Of a stretch of 64,000 bases of DNA, positions 23,136 through 34,769 are shown piece after piece (positions within the stretch are counted from its first letter, which is position 1; each line of letters opens with the position of its first letter). The stretch is taken from contig CAUAFL010000007.1 of the NCBI GenBank assembly GCA_958428295.1, positions 1 through 64,000 of the forward strand. Reading direction: 5' to 3'. Below the pieces are notes generated by a model that saw nothing but the letters and a program-made list of their open reading frames with translations, made no database searches and was not told where the DNA came from. Made by a program: the position numbers and the translations under genes. Source of the stretch: an uncultured Bacillota bacterium (GTDB lineage: Bacteria; Bacillota_I; Bacilli_A; RF39; UBA660).

Positions 23136-26100
23136 GTGGCATTTAAAACAGTAAAATATGGCGAATATCGAAGTAGAAGAAACTTTTCCAGAATTAGAAA
23201 CACTTATGAATTAAAGGATTTACTAGAAATCCAGAAAAAATCGTATGATTGGTTTATTACCACAGGAATTAAAGAGGTCTTTGAGGATTTATTTCCCGTG
23301 GAAAATTTTTCCGGAACCTTATCTTTAGAATTTGGTGATTATCATTTTGAAGAACCACGATATTCTATTAAAGCTAGCAAAGATAGAGAAACAACTTTTG
23401 CAGCACCTTTAAAAGTGGAGGTACGATTATTTAACCGAGAAACTGGAGAAGTAAAAGAACAGGAAATTTTTATGGGTGATATGCCGATTATGACAGATAG
23501 TGGAACCTTCATTATCAATGGTGCAGAACGGGTCATTGTCTCACAATTAGTACGCTCTCCAAGTGTATATTTTAATCATGAAATTGATAAAAATGGTCGT
23601 GAATTGATTACTTCACAAATTATTCCTACTCGTGGGACTTGGCTAGAATTTGAAACAGACGCAAGAGATGTTTTATATGTTAGAATTGATCGAACCAGAA
23701 AAGTAACCCTAACCACTTTACTACGCGCGTTTGGTTTATCGAGTGATGATGAAATTTTAGCATTATTTGGCGAAGATGATTATTTGAAAAATACAATTCA
23801 AAAAGATTCTACCAAAAATACAGATGAAGCTTTAATTGAAATTTATGAAAAATTACGTCCTGGAGAACCGGCAACATTAGATTCCTCAAAGAATCAAATT
23901 ATTACTCGTTTCTTTGATGAGTTCAGATATGATTTAGCAAAAGTAGGCCGCTATAAGTTTAACCGTAAATTAAATGTAGTAGATCGTCTTTTAAATCAAA
24001 CATTAGCAGAAGATATAAAAGTGAATAACGAAGTTCTTTATGAAAAAGGAACTGTCGTTACGAAAGAAATTACAGAGAACTTACGGGAAGTTTTAGCGAC
24101 CGGTTTTGGTGTCAAAGAGGTTACTGTCAATGAAGAATTAGATACATACAATAAAATTCAACAAATTAAGATTATTGATCCAAATGATAAAAAGAATAAG
24201 CTTAATGTGATTGGAAATGATCAGACAATCGAAGTAAAACGCTTAACTATTTCAGATGTCTATGCAGCAGTATCCTATTATTTAAATTTATTACATGGCG
24301 TGGGAAATTTTGATGAAATCGACCATTTAGGAAATCGACGGATTCGTCAAGTTGGGGAATTGTTACAAAATCAGTTTAGAATCGGTGTATCTCGAATGGA
24401 ACGAGTAATTCGGGAACGAATGACTACACAGGAAATGGAAGAAGTAACCCCTAAGACATTAATCAATATTCGTCCTGTGACAGCTGCTATGAAAGAATTC
24501 TTTGGTAGTAGTCAATTGTCACAATTTATGGATCAAACCAATCCAATTGCTGAATTAACGAACAAACGAAGATTATCAGCATTAGGTCCTGGAGGTCTTT
24601 CAAGAGATCGAGCTGGTGTAGAAGTTCGAGATGTAAATGCTTCTCACTATGGTCGTATTTGTCCAATTGAATCGCCAGAAGGACCCAACATTGGTCTTAT
24701 CACCTCTCTTGCAAGTTATGCTAAAATTGATGAATATGGTTTTATCATGACTCCTTATCGCAAAGTAGAGAACAGCAAAATTACTGATCAGATCGATTAT
24801 TTAACAGCTGATGAAGAACAAGATTATATTATTAGTCAATCCACAGTAACAACAAGTGATGAAAATATTATTATGGATCATCGAGTAGCGGCACGTTTCC
24901 GAGGCGAGAATATTTTAGCCAAACCAGAACAAGTTGATTACATAGATGTCTCTCCTCAACAGGTAGTTTCAATTACTACTAGTTGTATTCCTTTCTTAGA
25001 ACACGATGATGCAACACGTGCTTTAATGGGAGCTAACATGCAGCGGCAAGCGATGCCCCTTATTAAAACGGAGGCACCACTTGTAGGAACTGGAGTAGAG
25101 CATATTGCTGCTAAGGATTCTGGTGTTTGTATTGTTGCTAAAGCAGATGGTATTGTCAGTTATGTAGATGCTAAGAAAATTGTCATTAAAAATAAAAATG
25201 GAGAAGATACCTATTATCTATCTAATTTTGAATTAGCTAACTCTGGTATTTGTAATCACCAACGTCCTATTGTTAAAGTGGGAGATAAAGTGATTGCTAA
25301 TAAAACAATTATTGCTGATGGTAACAGTTGTGATAAAGGAGAACTAGCACTTGGTAAAAATATGGTAGTAGCGTTTATGACATTCAACGGCTATAACTAT
25401 GAAGATGCTGTTATTTTAAATGAAAATTTAGTAAAAGATGATAAATACACCTCACTCCACTTAGAAGACTACGAACTTCAATGTCGTGAAACTAAATTAG
25501 GACCAGAAGAAATCACGCGCGATATTCCTAATGTCAGTGAAGAAGCCCGTAAAAATCTCGATGAAAACGGAATTATTACAATTGGTACAGAAGTTAAAGA
25601 AGGTGATATTCTAGTTGGAAAAGTAACACCAAAAGGAATGGCGGAATTAACTTCAGAAGAAAAACTATTACATGCTATCTTCGGTGAAAAAACAAGAGAA
25701 GTACGTGATACTTCCCTTCGAGTACCGCACGGTGGTGATGGAATTGTCCACGATATAAAAATTTACTCTCGTAAAGATAACGATGAATTACCAGCTGGTG
25801 TTTCTAAGGTCATTCGGGTCTATATTATTCAAAAGAGAAAAATTCAAGTTGGGGATAAGATGTCTGGACGTCACGGAAATAAAGGTGTTATTTCTCTCAT
25901 CTTACCACAAGAAGATATGCCATACTTGCCAGATGGTACACCAGTAGATATTATGTTAAATCCACAAGGTGTTCCTTCTCGAATGAATTTAGGTCAAATC
26001 TTGGAAATTCATACAGGGATGGCTGCTAAAAAATTGGGTGTCCACGTAGCAACTCCTGTCTTTGATGGCGCTCATATCGCCGATATTGAAGAGATGATGG

Positions 26101-26738
26101 AAGAAGCCGGAATGAATAAAGATGGTAAAACCGTTCTTTATGATGGAAGAACAGGAGAACCATTTGATAATCGCATTTCTGTCGGTGTCATGTATATGAT
26201 TAAACTACATCATATGGTTGATGATAAATTACATGCTCGTAGTACAGGACCTTACTCTTTAGTAACCCAACAACCACTAGGTGGTAAAGCACAATTTGGT
26301 GGTCAACGTTTTGGGGAAATGGAAGTATGGGCACTATATGCCTATGGAGCAGCGTATACCCTTCAAGAAATGATGACCGTTAAATCAGACGACGTCATTG
26401 GACGAGTGAAGGTTTATGAATCTATTGTTAAGGGTCAAGAAATCAATCAAGCAGGAGTTCCAGAATCCTTTAGAGTACTAATGAAAGAATTCCAAGCACT
26501 GGGATTAGATATTTCTATTATTAATGATCAAGGAGAGGCTCTACAATTAAAAGAAATTGAAGAATCTGAAGAGGAAGTTGAGAATGCCTTCAGTGATGAT
26601 ATCAATATTACTCCTCTTAATGATACTAAAGAAAAAGATGAACCATTAGCAGACTTAGAACAAGTTGAAGATGAATTAGATGAGGACGAGGTTGAATTTG
26701 AATTCGTTGAAGAAGAAATGGAAGGAGATGATGAATAA
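23136..26738 (+). CDS. rpoB: DNA-directed RNA polymerase beta subunit
   Basis: The catalytic beta subunit, 1200 residues, starting with GTG after AGGGGTGA. The rifampicin region is visible as [31 protein letters not shown], wild-type at the usual positions. The conserved GRHGNKGV and the C-terminal beta-prime-binding clamp region follow. An acidic tail of about 60 residues (rich in Glu and Asp) ends the protein. rpoC begins at the last base of the stop codon. Confidence 0.98.
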   Translation: MAFKTVKYGEYRSRRNFSRIRNTYELKDLLEIQKKSYDWFITTGIKEVFEDLFPVENFSGTLSLEFGDYHFEEPRYSIKASKDRETTFAAPLKVEVRLFNRETGEVKEQEIFMGDMPIMTDSGTFIINGAERVIVSQLVRSPSVYFNHEIDKNGRELITSQIIPTRGTWLEFETDARDVLYVRIDRTRKVTLTTLLRAFGLSSDDEILALFGEDDYLKNTIQKDSTKNTDEALIEIYEKLRPGEPATLDSSKNQIITRFFDEFRYDLAKVGRYKFNRKLNVVDRLLNQTLAEDIKVNNEVLYEKGTVVTKEITENLREVLATGFGVKEVTVNEELDTYNKIQQIKIIDPNDKKNKLNVIGNDQTIEVKRLTISDVYAAVSYYLNLLHGVGNFDEIDHLGNRRIRQVGELLQNQFRIGVSRMERVIRERMTTQEMEEVTPKTLINIRPVTAAMKEFFGSSQLSQFMDQTNPIAELTNKRRLSALGPGGLSRDRAGVEVRDVNASHYGRICPIESPEGPNIGLITSLASYAKIDEYGFIMTPYRKVENSKITDQIDYLTADEEQDYIISQSTVTTSDENIIMDHRVAARFRGENILAKPEQVDYIDVSPQQVVSITTSCIPFLEHDDATRALMGANMQRQAMPLIKTEAPLVGTGVEHIAAKDSGVCIVAKADGIVSYVDAKKIVIKNKNGEDTYYLSNFELANSGICNHQRPIVKVGDKVIANKTIIADGNSCDKGELALGKNMVVAFMTFNGYNYEDAVILNENLVKDDKYTSLHLEDYELQCRETKLGPEEITRDIPNVSEEARKNLDENGIITIGTEVKEGDILVGKVTPKGMAELTSEEKLLHAIFGEKTREVRDTSLRVPHGGDGIVHDIKIYSRKDNDELPAGVSKVIRVYIIQKRKIQVGDKMSGRHGNKGVISLILPQEDMPYLPDGTPVDIMLNPQGVPSRMNLGQILEIHTGMAAKKLGVHVATPVFDGAHIADIEEMMEEAGMNKDGKTVLYDGRTGEPFDNRISVGVMYMIKLHHMVDDKLHARSTGPYSLVTQQPLGGKAQFGGQRFGEMEVWALYAYGAAYTLQEMMTVKSDDVIGRVKVYESIVKGQEINQAGVPESFRVLMKEFQALGLDISIINDQGEALQLKEIEESEEEVENAFSDDINITPLNDTKEKDEPLADLEQVEDELDEDEVEFEFVEEEMEGDDE

Positions 26739-29700
26739 TGATGGAAGTAAACAAATTCGATGCCATAAGAATTGGCATTGCATCTCCTGAAAAAATTCGT
26801 GAATGGTCACATGGTGAAGTTAAGAAACCAGAAACTATCAATTATCGGACTCTTCGTCCAGAACGTGATGGACTATTCTGTGAAAAGATTTTTGGACCTA
26901 CTAAAGATTTTGAATGTGCTTGTGGAAAATATAAACGGGTGCGTTATAAAAATATTGTCTGTGACCGTTGTGGAGTAGAGGTAACTAAGGCAAAGGTGCG
27001 ACGGGAACGCATGGGTCATATTGAACTAGCCAGTCCAGTATCTCATATTTGGTTCTTTAAAGGTGTTCCCAGTCGGATGGGCCTTGTTCTTGATATGAGT
27101 CCAAGAGATTTAGAGGAAGTATTATACTTTGTTAGTTATGTAGTAATTGATAAAGGCAATGCGCCTTTAGAAAATAAACAAACACTATCAGAAAAAGAAT
27201 ACCGGGCTTACTATGAAAAATATGGCAATGGTTTTAAAGTAGGAATGGGTGCGGAAGCGATTCGTGAATTATTAAAAAAGGTTGATATTAAACAAGATAT
27301 TGATCAAATAAATAAAGAATTAGAAACGGCCCTTGGACAAAAACGGACTAGATTACTAAAACGCTTAGATGTATTAGATGCTTTTTATCAATCAGGACAA
27401 CGTCCAGAATGGATGATTTTAGATTGTATTCCGGTAATTCCTCCTGAACTTCGGCCAATGATCCAATTAGATGGTGGTCGCTTTGCTACCAGTGATTTAA
27501 ATGATTTATACCGTCGAGTAATTAACCGTAATAATCGTTTAAAAAAATTAATCGATTTAGGGGCTCCTGGGATTATTATTCAAAATGAAAAAAGAATGCT
27601 TCAAGAAGCAGTCGATGCCCTATTTGATAATGGTCGCCGAGGTAGAAGTGTTACAGGTGCTGGAAATCGTCCTTTGAAATCACTTTCTAGCATGTTAAAA
27701 GGTAAACAAGGCCGTTTTCGGCAAAACTTACTAGGAAAACGAGTAGACTATTCTGGTCGTTCGGTCATTGTAGTAGGGCCAAGTTTAAAAATGTATCAAT
27801 GCGGTATCCCAAAAGAAATGGCACTTGAACTTTTTAAACCGCATGTTATTAATGGTCTAGTAGATCGTGATATTGCTCATAATATCAAGGCAGCGAAACG
27901 CTTAATTGAAAATCAAGATCCAGTTGTTTGGGATGTGGTGGAAGATGTGATTAAAGAACATCCTATTCTATTAAACCGTGCTCCAACGCTTCATCGCTTA
28001 GGAATTCAAGCTTTCGAACCAATTCTAGTAGGTGGCAAAGCGATTCGTCTACATCCATTAGTATGTCCTGCCTTTAATGCCGACTTTGATGGAGATCAAA
28101 TGGCTGTTCATGTTCCCTTGTCCGAAGAAGCGCAAGCAGAAGCTAGATTATTAATGTTGGGATCAAATAATATCCTTCATCCAAAATCAGGGGATCCCAT
28201 TGTTACACCATCACAGGATATGGTATTAGGGAATTATTATATTACCATGGAAAAAGCCTTTGAAGAAGGAGAAGGACGGGTCTTTAGAAATTGTAATGAA
28301 GCCTTAATGGCCTATGAAAGACGTGAAGTTACGCTACATACCAGAATTGCCATTCCTGTTGATTCTTTTAAGTATAAGCTATTTACGGAAACACAACGGG
28401 GTAAATATTTAGTAACCACCGTAGGAAAGATTAAGTTTAATGAGATTTTACCAGATTCTTTCCCTTATATTAATGAACCAACCGATGATAATATTCAAAA
28501 AATTACCCCTAATAAATACTTTCTTAAAAAGGGTAGTAACATTAAAGAGGAAATTACTAAAATGCCGCTTGTCAAACCCTTTGCTAAAGGGACACTTGAA
28601 AAAGTCATCGCTCAGGTATTTAAACGTTATAAAACAACAGAAACATCCGCCATGCTTGATAAAATGAAGGATTTAGGATTCTACTACTCAACCATTGCAG
28701 GAATTACTGTTGCAATGAGTGATGTATCTACTAGTGAACATAAACAAGAATTTGTGGAAGAAGGACAAAGTCTTGTTAATAAAATTAATAAACAATACGC
28801 ACGTGGATTAATTACAGAAGAAGAACGTCACCAAAAGGTAATAGAAATTTGGCATAGTGTTAAAGATAAGGTACAAGATGAACTTGAAGAAATCTCTAAA
28901 GAACAAGTAGATAACCCGATCTTTATCATGATGCACTCTAAGGCTCGTGGTAGTTTATCACAGTTTACTCAGGTCGCTGGTATGCGTGGTTTAATGCAAA
29001 AACCTAATGGTGATCCGATTGAAATTCCTGTTCTTTCGAACTTTAAAGAAGGCCTATCTGTATCAGAATTCTTCTTATCTACCCACTCTGCTCGAAAAGG
29101 TAGTGCCGATACCGCTTTAAAAACAGCCGATTCTGGCTACTTAACGAGACGATTAGTAGATGTATCCCAAGATATAATCATTCGAGAAGAAGATTGTGGT
29201 ACGGAACAAGGGGTAGTAGCAAGAGCCTTTATCAACGATAAAAGTGGTTCCGTAATTGAGAGTCTTTATGACAGAATTGTGGGTCGCTTTGCTAGTAAAA
29301 AGGTGATTGATCCACAAACCAAAAAAGTATTAGTAGAACGAAATGATTTAATTACCGAATCACTTGCTGAAAAAATTATTGCTGCTGGTGTGGAAGAAGT
29401 AGAAATTCGTACAATTTTAACTTGTAACACAGAAAAAGGTGTTTGCCAACGGTGTTATGGTCGCAATCTTGCTACGGGTAATTTAGTAGAAATTGGAGAG
29501 GCTGTCGGTGTTATGGCCGCTCAATCAATTGGAGAACCAGGAACCCAACTAACCATGCGTACGTTCCATACAGGAGGTGTCGCTGGTGGGGAAGACATTA
29601 CACAAGGTCTTCCCAGAGTTCAAGAATTATTCGAAGCTCGTAATCCAAAAGGAAAAGCTACGATTGCTGAAATTGATGGAAAAGTTTCTAAAATTAGTGA

Positions 29701-30370
29701 AGACCATGGCAAATATAAAATTAGCATAACCAATAAAGTAGAAACAAAAGAACATGTTTCTAACTATGGTGCTAAACTTTGTGTTGAAAAAGGTGATGAA
29801 ATTCACTGTGGAGATCGCCTCACTAATGGTGCTATTAGTCCAAAAGAACTATTAGATGTTACAGATCCAATTACAACGCAGGAATATATCTTGAAAGAAG
29901 TACAAAATACCTACCGTTCTCAAGGGGTAGAAATTTCTGATAAACATATTGAAGTTATTGCCCGACGGATGATTTCTAAAATTCGCATTGTCGAAGGTGG
30001 AGATACTAAATTTTTACCGGGTAGCCTTGTCAATTTTAGAGAATTTACGGAAGGTAATAAAGATATTATCTTAAAAGGAAAACGTCCAGCGACGGGTCGT
30101 CCAGTTTTACTAGGAATTACCAAAGCCTCGCTAGAAACAGACTCTTTCTTATCAGCCGCTTCTTTCCAGGAAACAACTAGAATTTTGACAGATGCTGCAA
30201 TTCGTGGAAAAGTTGATCATTTAGAGGGCTTAAAAGAAAACGTCTTGCTTGGAAAACTAATCCCAGCAGGAACAGGATTAAAACAATATCGAGATATATC
30301 TTACGAACTAGAAAGTGAATTTCTTGATGAAGAACCGTTAGATAAATTAGAAGATGAGTTTATGGAATAG
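26738..30370 (+). CDS. rpoC: DNA-directed RNA polymerase beta-prime subunit
   Basis: 1210 residues. The N-terminal zinc finger CxCx(n)CxxC is seen in [20 protein letters not shown], the catalytic Mg-binding NADFDGD loop near residue 448, and the second zinc site in [13 protein letters not shown]. Two adjacent ATG codons (26738 and 26741) could serve as start; AAGGAG lies 12-15 bases upstream, so the second is slightly better placed. Coupled to rpoB and followed by a terminator. Confidence 0.98.
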   Translation: MMEVNKFDAIRIGIASPEKIREWSHGEVKKPETINYRTLRPERDGLFCEKIFGPTKDFECACGKYKRVRYKNIVCDRCGVEVTKAKVRRERMGHIELASPVSHIWFFKGVPSRMGLVLDMSPRDLEEVLYFVSYVVIDKGNAPLENKQTLSEKEYRAYYEKYGNGFKVGMGAEAIRELLKKVDIKQDIDQINKELETALGQKRTRLLKRLDVLDAFYQSGQRPEWMILDCIPVIPPELRPMIQLDGGRFATSDLNDLYRRVINRNNRLKKLIDLGAPGIIIQNEKRMLQEAVDALFDNGRRGRSVTGAGNRPLKSLSSMLKGKQGRFRQNLLGKRVDYSGRSVIVVGPSLKMYQCGIPKEMALELFKPHVINGLVDRDIAHNIKAAKRLIENQDPVVWDVVEDVIKEHPILLNRAPTLHRLGIQAFEPILVGGKAIRLHPLVCPAFNADFDGDQMAVHVPLSEEAQAEARLLMLGSNNILHPKSGDPIVTPSQDMVLGNYYITMEKAFEEGEGRVFRNCNEALMAYERREVTLHTRIAIPVDSFKYKLFTETQRGKYLVTTVGKIKFNEILPDSFPYINEPTDDNIQKITPNKYFLKKGSNIKEEITKMPLVKPFAKGTLEKVIAQVFKRYKTTETSAMLDKMKDLGFYYSTIAGITVAMSDVSTSEHKQEFVEEGQSLVNKINKQYARGLITEEERHQKVIEIWHSVKDKVQDELEEISKEQVDNPIFIMMHSKARGSLSQFTQVAGMRGLMQKPNGDPIEIPVLSNFKEGLSVSEFFLSTHSARKGSADTALKTADSGYLTRRLVDVSQDIIIREEDCGTEQGVVARAFINDKSGSVIESLYDRIVGRFASKKVIDPQTKKVLVERNDLITESLAEKIIAAGVEEVEIRTILTCNTEKGVCQRCYGRNLATGNLVEIGEAVGVMAAQSIGEPGTQLTMRTFHTGGVAGGEDITQGLPRVQELFEARNPKGKATIAEIDGKVSKISEDHGKYKISITNKVETKEHVSNYGAKLCVEKGDEIHCGDRLTNGAISPKELLDVTDPITTQEYILKEVQNTYRSQGVEISDKHIEVIARRMISKIRIVEGGDTKFLPGSLVNFREFTEGNKDIILKGKRPATGRPVLLGITKASLETDSFLSAASFQETTRILTDAAIRGKVDHLEGLKENVLLGKLIPAGTGLKQYRDISYELESEFLDEEPLDKLEDEFME

Positions 30371-30389
30371 GGTTACCTATTCTTTTTTT
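30365..30389 (+). terminator. Intrinsic terminator of rpoBC
   Basis: GAATAGG (30365-30371), GTTA loop, CCTATTC (30376-30382), then seven T residues. It overlaps the rpoC stop. Confidence 0.88.
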
Positions 30390-30399
30390 GATGAAAAAC

Positions 30400-30408
30400 T
30401 GCTATACT
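30400..30408 (+). promoter_or_regulatory. Extended -10 promoter of the nuclease gene
   Basis: TGC-TATACT at 30400-30408 with no good -35; the -35 region is the terminator T tract. Confidence 0.55.
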
Positions 30409-30436
30409 AATATTAGAAAATATAAGGATGATAGAA

Positions 30437-31174
30437 ATGAAAAAAAATACCAAAAGACTAAGACAAAATGTGATAAAAGGTAGTATTGCTTGTTTTACCA
30501 TTCTTTTATTAGTTACTATCAACACCTTCACTCAAAAAAATATGATACCACCCAGCAGGGAAGTTTCTGTTTTTTCCTATGATATCAATAGTATTCCTCC
30601 CTATACCGGAGCTTCCTATGTACCACTAAATAATAATCAGCCGCACTTCAAAGAAAAGCAAAGAACCACCACTTCTTTTGAATATTATAGTGATTTAGAT
30701 AATTTAAGTAGATGTGGAGTAGCGTTCGCTAACATTGGGGAAGAGACAATGCCTACTACGAAACGTGAAAGTATTGGCCAAATAAAACCATCAGGCTGGC
30801 AACTTTCAAAATATGATATTGTGAGTGGCAAATTCCTGTATAATCGCTGTCATTTAATCGGCTACCAATTAACTGGTGAAAATGCTAATCCCAAAAATTT
30901 GATTACATGTACAAGATATATGAATACCGTAGGAATGTTAGAATTTGAAAACAAAGTAGCAGCTTACATTAAAAAGACAAAAAATCATGTTCTCTATCGT
31001 GTTACCCCTATTTTTGAAGGTGAAAATTTACTCGCTAGCGGGGTGCAAATAGAAGCTCAATCCGTAGAAGATGAAGGAAAAGGAATGAGCTTTAATGTTT
31101 TTGTCTATAATGTACAAGAGGGAATTGATATTGATTATAAAACAGGACAAAGCAAGCTTCATACTGCTCCTTAG
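30437..31174 (+). CDS. Membrane-anchored or secreted DNA/RNA non-specific endonuclease
   Basis: A 245-residue protein with an N-terminal membrane segment or signal anchor (about residues 14-34) and a beta-beta-alpha metal nuclease domain of the EndA/streptodornase type. The catalytic His lies in YNRCHLIGYQL, equivalent to DRGH or NRSH in the family, and an Asn that holds the metal is in NPKNLITCTRYMN. Such enzymes degrade extracellular DNA or process it during uptake. I prefer ATG 30437 (AAGGA 8 bases upstream) over 30428. Confidence 0.85.
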   Translation: MKKNTKRLRQNVIKGSIACFTILLLVTINTFTQKNMIPPSREVSVFSYDINSIPPYTGASYVPLNNNQPHFKEKQRTTTSFEYYSDLDNLSRCGVAFANIGEETMPTTKRESIGQIKPSGWQLSKYDIVSGKFLYNRCHLIGYQLTGENANPKNLITCTRYMNTVGMLEFENKVAAYIKKTKNHVLYRVTPIFEGENLLASGVQIEAQSVEDEGKGMSFNVFVYNVQEGIDIDYKTGQSKLHTAP

Positions 31175-31194
31175 TTTCATTATTTTTAGTGACA

Positions 31195-31223
31195 TTTACA
31201 AAAAATATAAATTTGGTTATACT
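31195..31223 (+). promoter_or_regulatory. Promoter of the polysaccharide deacetylase gene
   Basis: TTTACA (31195-31200), 17 bases, TATACT (31218-31223). Confidence 0.8.
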
Positions 31224-31242
31224 AAAATTAGGAAGTGAAATA

Positions 31243-32010
31243 ATGAAAAAATTATTGCTTATCATAATTAATACCTTACTATTAATAATGATCCTATTAC
31301 TGGTACTTTATCGGGAACAAAAGGTAGCTGTTTTAACTTATCATTCCTTTGCTACTTCCCAACAATTAAATAGTTTAGAACAAAAAGATAATTTAGTTAT
31401 GAATATTGAACATTTTGAGGAACAACTAGCTTATTTAAAAAAACACCATTATAAAACCCTAACCTTAGAAGAATTTTATTGTTTTAAAAAAAACACCTGT
31501 CAAATTCCTCGTAAAAGTGTCTTAATTACCATGGATGATGGGTATCAATCAAATTATGAATTAGCCTTTCCTTTATTAAAAAAATATCAAATGCAAGCAG
31601 TTGTTTTCTATATTGGTCAAAATGAAACAGGATCTTTTTCCAACTATATGGACAAAGAAACACTACGGAAGGCCCAACAAGAATATCCTAATATCACCTT
31701 TGCCTCACATTCCTATTATTTACATGAACGTGGGATGATAGATAAGGGCGAGAAGTTCTTAACACAAGACTTTGAGAAAATGAATGATTTACTCTCTAGT
31801 CCCTATTTTGCTTACCCTTTCGGGGAACATAATGATGCGATTCAAAAAGTATTAAAACAACAACATTATAAATTAGCCTTTACTTTTGGTCCTAAAAAAG
31901 AGCATCGCAAAGCCCGTCGCCAAGATCAGGACTATGAAATCCCCCGCTTAAACATCTCGAATGATATGCCCTTATGGAAATTTATTATGCGTCTTTCGCT
32001 CCCGTATTAA
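31243..32010 (+). CDS. Membrane-anchored polysaccharide deacetylase (NodB domain, CE4)
   Basis: A 255-residue protein: N-terminal membrane anchor (about residues 3-22), then the NodB fold with VLTYHSF, the catalytic Asp pair in ITMDDGYQSN, the metal ligands HSYYLH, and FAYPFG. These enzymes remove acetyl groups from peptidoglycan or other cell-surface glycans, often conferring lysozyme resistance. I use ATG 31243 with AGGAAGTG upstream; the in-frame ATG at 31189 lies upstream of the promoter and cannot be used from it. Confidence 0.88.
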   Translation: MKKLLLIIINTLLLIMILLLVLYREQKVAVLTYHSFATSQQLNSLEQKDNLVMNIEHFEEQLAYLKKHHYKTLTLEEFYCFKKNTCQIPRKSVLITMDDGYQSNYELAFPLLKKYQMQAVVFYIGQNETGSFSNYMDKETLRKAQQEYPNITFASHSYYLHERGMIDKGEKFLTQDFEKMNDLLSSPYFAYPFGEHNDAIQKVLKQQHYKLAFTFGPKKEHRKARRQDQDYEIPRLNISNDMPLWKFIMRLSLPY

Positions 32011-32028
32011 AAAAGAATAGAGGATCTT

Positions 32029-32784
32029 ATGAAAAAATTAAAAATTATGACTTTCAATTTAAAAAATAATTTGACAATTACCAAATCTAAAACCTATTGG
32101 TTAAAACGTCTTGGCCCCATTGCTAGTGTGATCTATGAAGAACAGCCAGATATTGTAGGAACCCAAGAAATGGCTACTTCTATGCGTAAGTATTTAGAAA
32201 AGCTTTTACCAGAATATCAGTTCGTAGCAGCAGCAAGAACTAACGATCGGCACATTGATGATATAGCTAATACTATCTTAATTAAGAAGGAAATAGAAGT
32301 CCTCAGTTCTAAAATTTACTCTTTAGGGCCTAATATCTATCAGCCTGGTAGTAAAAATTTATTATGCACTATGCCTCGGTCATGTAATTGGGCCAAAGTA
32401 ATGGTTAACCAACAGCCCATAGAGTTATTTAATGTACACCTAGATCATCTGTTTCAAAGAACTAGAAACTTCCAAATTACACAACTAGAAAAAATATTTA
32501 CTCTTTCTAACCCATCTGATAAGGCTAAGATTATTACAGGTGATTTTAATATGACTTACCAAGCTAAATTGAATGAAATGTGTAAAAGACATCATCTCTA
32601 TGATGCGGCTAAAGGTCTAGGGTCTACTTTTCGAGCACTCCCTTATCAAGCTGCCATCGATCATATTTTATTAACAGATGACTTTGAACTAGTGGATTGC
32701 TATCTAAAAAAAGAAAGTTATAATGGAGTATTTCCTAGTGATCATTATCCAGTAACAGCTAAAGTTTACCTTAAAAAACCTTAA
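32029..32784 (+). CDS. Endonuclease/exonuclease/phosphatase-family protein
   Basis: A 251-residue EEP-fold metal-dependent phosphoesterase: N-terminal MTFNLKNN (Asn ligand), the Glu in VGTQEM, FNVHLDH, the GDFN motif with catalytic Asp, and the SDHYPV terminus with the catalytic His. No signal peptide. Substrates in this superfamily range from DNA to phospholipids and phosphoinositides, so function is not assigned. It follows the deacetylase by 18 bases with AGAGGA before its start, so it is probably cotranscribed. Confidence 0.85.
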   Translation: MKKLKIMTFNLKNNLTITKSKTYWLKRLGPIASVIYEEQPDIVGTQEMATSMRKYLEKLLPEYQFVAAARTNDRHIDDIANTILIKKEIEVLSSKIYSLGPNIYQPGSKNLLCTMPRSCNWAKVMVNQQPIELFNVHLDHLFQRTRNFQITQLEKIFTLSNPSDKAKIITGDFNMTYQAKLNEMCKRHHLYDAAKGLGSTFRALPYQAAIDHILLTDDFELVDCYLKKESYNGVFPSDHYPVTAKVYLKKP

Positions 32785-32795
32785 GTTCTGTCAAA

Positions 32796-32830
32796 GTAAG
32801 ACAAATTAGCAAGGCAGTCTTTCTTTTTTT
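32796..32830 (+). terminator. Intrinsic terminator after the EEP gene
   Basis: AAGAC and GTCTT enclose a 14-base loop and are followed by TCTTTTTTTT. Confidence 0.65.
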
Positions 32831-32869
32831 TGTTGGCTTTGCTACAATGAAATAGAAGGGATGGTCAGT

Positions 32870-33472
32870 ATGAGAATTGGAGTGGACATCGATGGAGTAT
32901 TAAATGACGTAGCAGAGTGGCACTTTTCGCTAGGGTCAAAATTTTGCTTAGATCATCATATTAATCGTGGCTTTGATCCTACCAAGTACTATATGGAAGA
33001 TCAATTCTATTTAACGACGGAAGAAAATAAAGAATTTTGGCGTCAATATATCTTTGATTTACTAATTGCTATTCCGCCTCGTCCTTTTGCTAGTGAAGTA
33101 ATCCATCGTCTGCGGCAAAATCATCATCAAATTATTATTCTAACAGCAAGAGATAATCAATACTTAACTCATCAATATAATGGAACCATTGACTTTTATG
33201 TTAAAGAATGGTTAGCTAAATATAACATTGAATACGACGAAATAATTACGGGAAGTACGAACAAAAAACAAAAATGTCTAGCTGCTAATTTAGACTTGAT
33301 GATTGAAGATAAAACCTCTAATATCGAAATGATTCAAAACATTATTCCCGTATTTGTATTTGATGCTCCCTACAATCAAAATTGTAAAGGTAAAAATATT
33401 GTTCGTGTATATAGTTGGTATCAGATTTACCAAGAAATATTAAACAAATTTGCGGCCGTTGAAATACTATAA
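32870..33472 (+). CDS. HAD-type 5' nucleotidase-like protein (NT5C family)
   Basis: About 200 residues. The N-terminal GVDIDGVLND carries the two HAD aspartates; ILTARD gives motif II, and a Lys in STNKKQKC and the acidic LMIEDKT give motifs III and IV. The pattern resembles NT5C deoxyribonucleotidases and YorS-like proteins that dephosphorylate nucleoside monophosphates. I choose ATG 32870 (AAGGG 9 bases upstream) over ATG 32861. A likely extended -10, TGC-TACAAT, lies at 32840-32848. Confidence 0.75.
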   Translation: MRIGVDIDGVLNDVAEWHFSLGSKFCLDHHINRGFDPTKYYMEDQFYLTTEENKEFWRQYIFDLLIAIPPRPFASEVIHRLRQNHHQIIILTARDNQYLTHQYNGTIDFYVKEWLAKYNIEYDEIITGSTNKKQKCLAANLDLMIEDKTSNIEMIQNIIPVFVFDAPYNQNCKGKNIVRVYSWYQIYQEILNKFAAVEIL

Positions 33473-33487
33473 AGTAGAGGTGATACA

Positions 33488-33673
33488 ATGAAACGTCTTA
33501 ACCAACAGGGCTTTAGTATAGGGGTAATGATTGGATTTATTAGTTTTTTTCTAATTATTATGATTGCCATTATTATTTTAGCCTATAATTATGGCATTGC
33601 TAAAAATGCCAAAGACCCAGCAATAAAAATTGAAGAAAATATGTTTGTTCCCAATGATAGCGGGACAAACTAA
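33488..33673 (+). CDS. Small single-pass membrane protein with prepilin-like N-terminus
   Basis: A 61-residue protein: MKRLNQQG followed by [13 protein letters not shown] and a continuous hydrophobic helix to about residue 34, then a short polar tail. The basic leader, Gly-Phe junction and hydrophobic start are reminiscent of a class III (type IV pilin) signal, but the Glu expected at position +5 is absent and no pilus genes are nearby. GAGGTGA precedes the start. It lies just before gap, and may be cotranscribed with it. Function unknown. Confidence 0.6.
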   Translation: MKRLNQQGFSIGVMIGFISFFLIIMIAIIILAYNYGIAKNAKDPAIKIEENMFVPNDSGTN

Positions 33674-33690
33674 TAAAAAGGAGAGATAAA

Positions 33691-34704
33691 ATGATAAAAG
33701 TAGCAATTAATGGGTTTGGGAGAATTGGTCGGCTAGTATTTCGGTTAATGGAGGAAGATGAAGCATTTGAAATTGTTGCAATTAATGATTTAACAGATGC
33801 TGAACAATTAGCGTATTTATTAAAATATGACACCTCCCATCGAGGATATAAACAGGATCAAATACATGCTGAAGAAGATTATCTAGTCGTTGGGGATAAA
33901 AAAATCAAGATTTTTAAGGAAAAAGATCCTAGTAACTTACCCTGGAAGGACCTAGCCATTGATGTTGTCTACGAATGTACCGGTTTCTTTACATCACTTG
34001 AGAAAGCGCTTGCTCATATTGAAGCTGGTGCTAGGAAAGTTGTGATTTCCGCACCTTCTAAAGGCGATTTAAAAACAATTGTCTATAATGTAAATCAGCA
34101 AACATTAACAGGGGAAGAACAAGTCATTTCTGCAGCTAGTTGTACTACAAATTGTTTAGCGCCTGTTTTACAAGTGTTAGAAGATAGTTTTGGGATTGAA
34201 CAAGGATATATGACGACTGTACATGCTTATACAAATGATCAAGCTACTTTGGATGTGGCACACAAAAAAGGGATTTATGCCCGTCGGGGAAGAGCAAGTG
34301 CTGCGAATATTGTCCCTGCCTCTACTGGGGCTGCTAGTGCGATTGGCAAAGTTCTTCCTAATTTGGAAGGTAAATTAGCAGGAACGGCGATGCGTGTCCC
34401 TGTAATCACAGGATCCGTCATTGACTTAGTATTGAAATTAAAACGCAAAGTGACAGTAGAGGAAATTAATACTACCTTAAAGGAACACTGTAATGAGACC
34501 TTAGGGTATACGACTGACCCCATTGTCTCTAGTGATACAATTGGTATGCGCTATGGGGCTTTAGTCGATAGTTTGTTAACCTCTGTAAATGAGGTAGAAG
34601 GTGAACAACTAGTGAAAGTAGTGGCCTGGTACGATAATGAAATGAGTTACTCAGCTCAAATGGTACGTACGGCTAAATATTTTGCTACCTTACAAAGTTG
34701 TTAG
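33691..34704 (+). CDS. gap: Glyceraldehyde-3-phosphate dehydrogenase
   Basis: The NAD-dependent glycolytic enzyme making 1,3-bisphosphoglycerate. 337 residues: Rossmann motif INGFGRIGR at the N-terminus, Asp in AINDLTD favouring NAD, catalytic Cys151 in [13 protein letters not shown] and His178. It opens a cluster with pgk, tpiA and gpmI. AAGGAGAG precedes the ATG; no separate promoter is obvious. A terminator follows, but pgk has its own promoter. Confidence 0.97.
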   Translation: MIKVAINGFGRIGRLVFRLMEEDEAFEIVAINDLTDAEQLAYLLKYDTSHRGYKQDQIHAEEDYLVVGDKKIKIFKEKDPSNLPWKDLAIDVVYECTGFFTSLEKALAHIEAGARKVVISAPSKGDLKTIVYNVNQQTLTGEEQVISAASCTTNCLAPVLQVLEDSFGIEQGYMTTVHAYTNDQATLDVAHKKGIYARRGRASAANIVPASTGAASAIGKVLPNLEGKLAGTAMRVPVITGSVIDLVLKLKRKVTVEEINTTLKEHCNETLGYTTDPIVSSDTIGMRYGALVDSLLTSVNEVEGEQLVKVVAWYDNEMSYSAQMVRTAKYFATLQSC

Positions 34705-34730
34705 AAAGGAGCAAGGCTCTTTTTTTTAAG
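34703..34730 (+). terminator. Intrinsic terminator after gap
   Basis: AAAGGAGC (34705-34712), AAG loop, GCTCTTTT with a continuing T tract. Confidence 0.8.
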
Positions 34731-34739
34731 CTAAAAAAA

Positions 34740-34748
34740 TGCTATACT
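34740..34748 (+). promoter_or_regulatory. Extended -10 promoter of pgk
   Basis: TGC-TATACT at 34740-34748, no clear -35; the transcript would begin almost at the ribosome-binding site. Confidence 0.55.
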
Positions 34749-34769
34749 TAGAAAGAAAGGATGAGTGTG

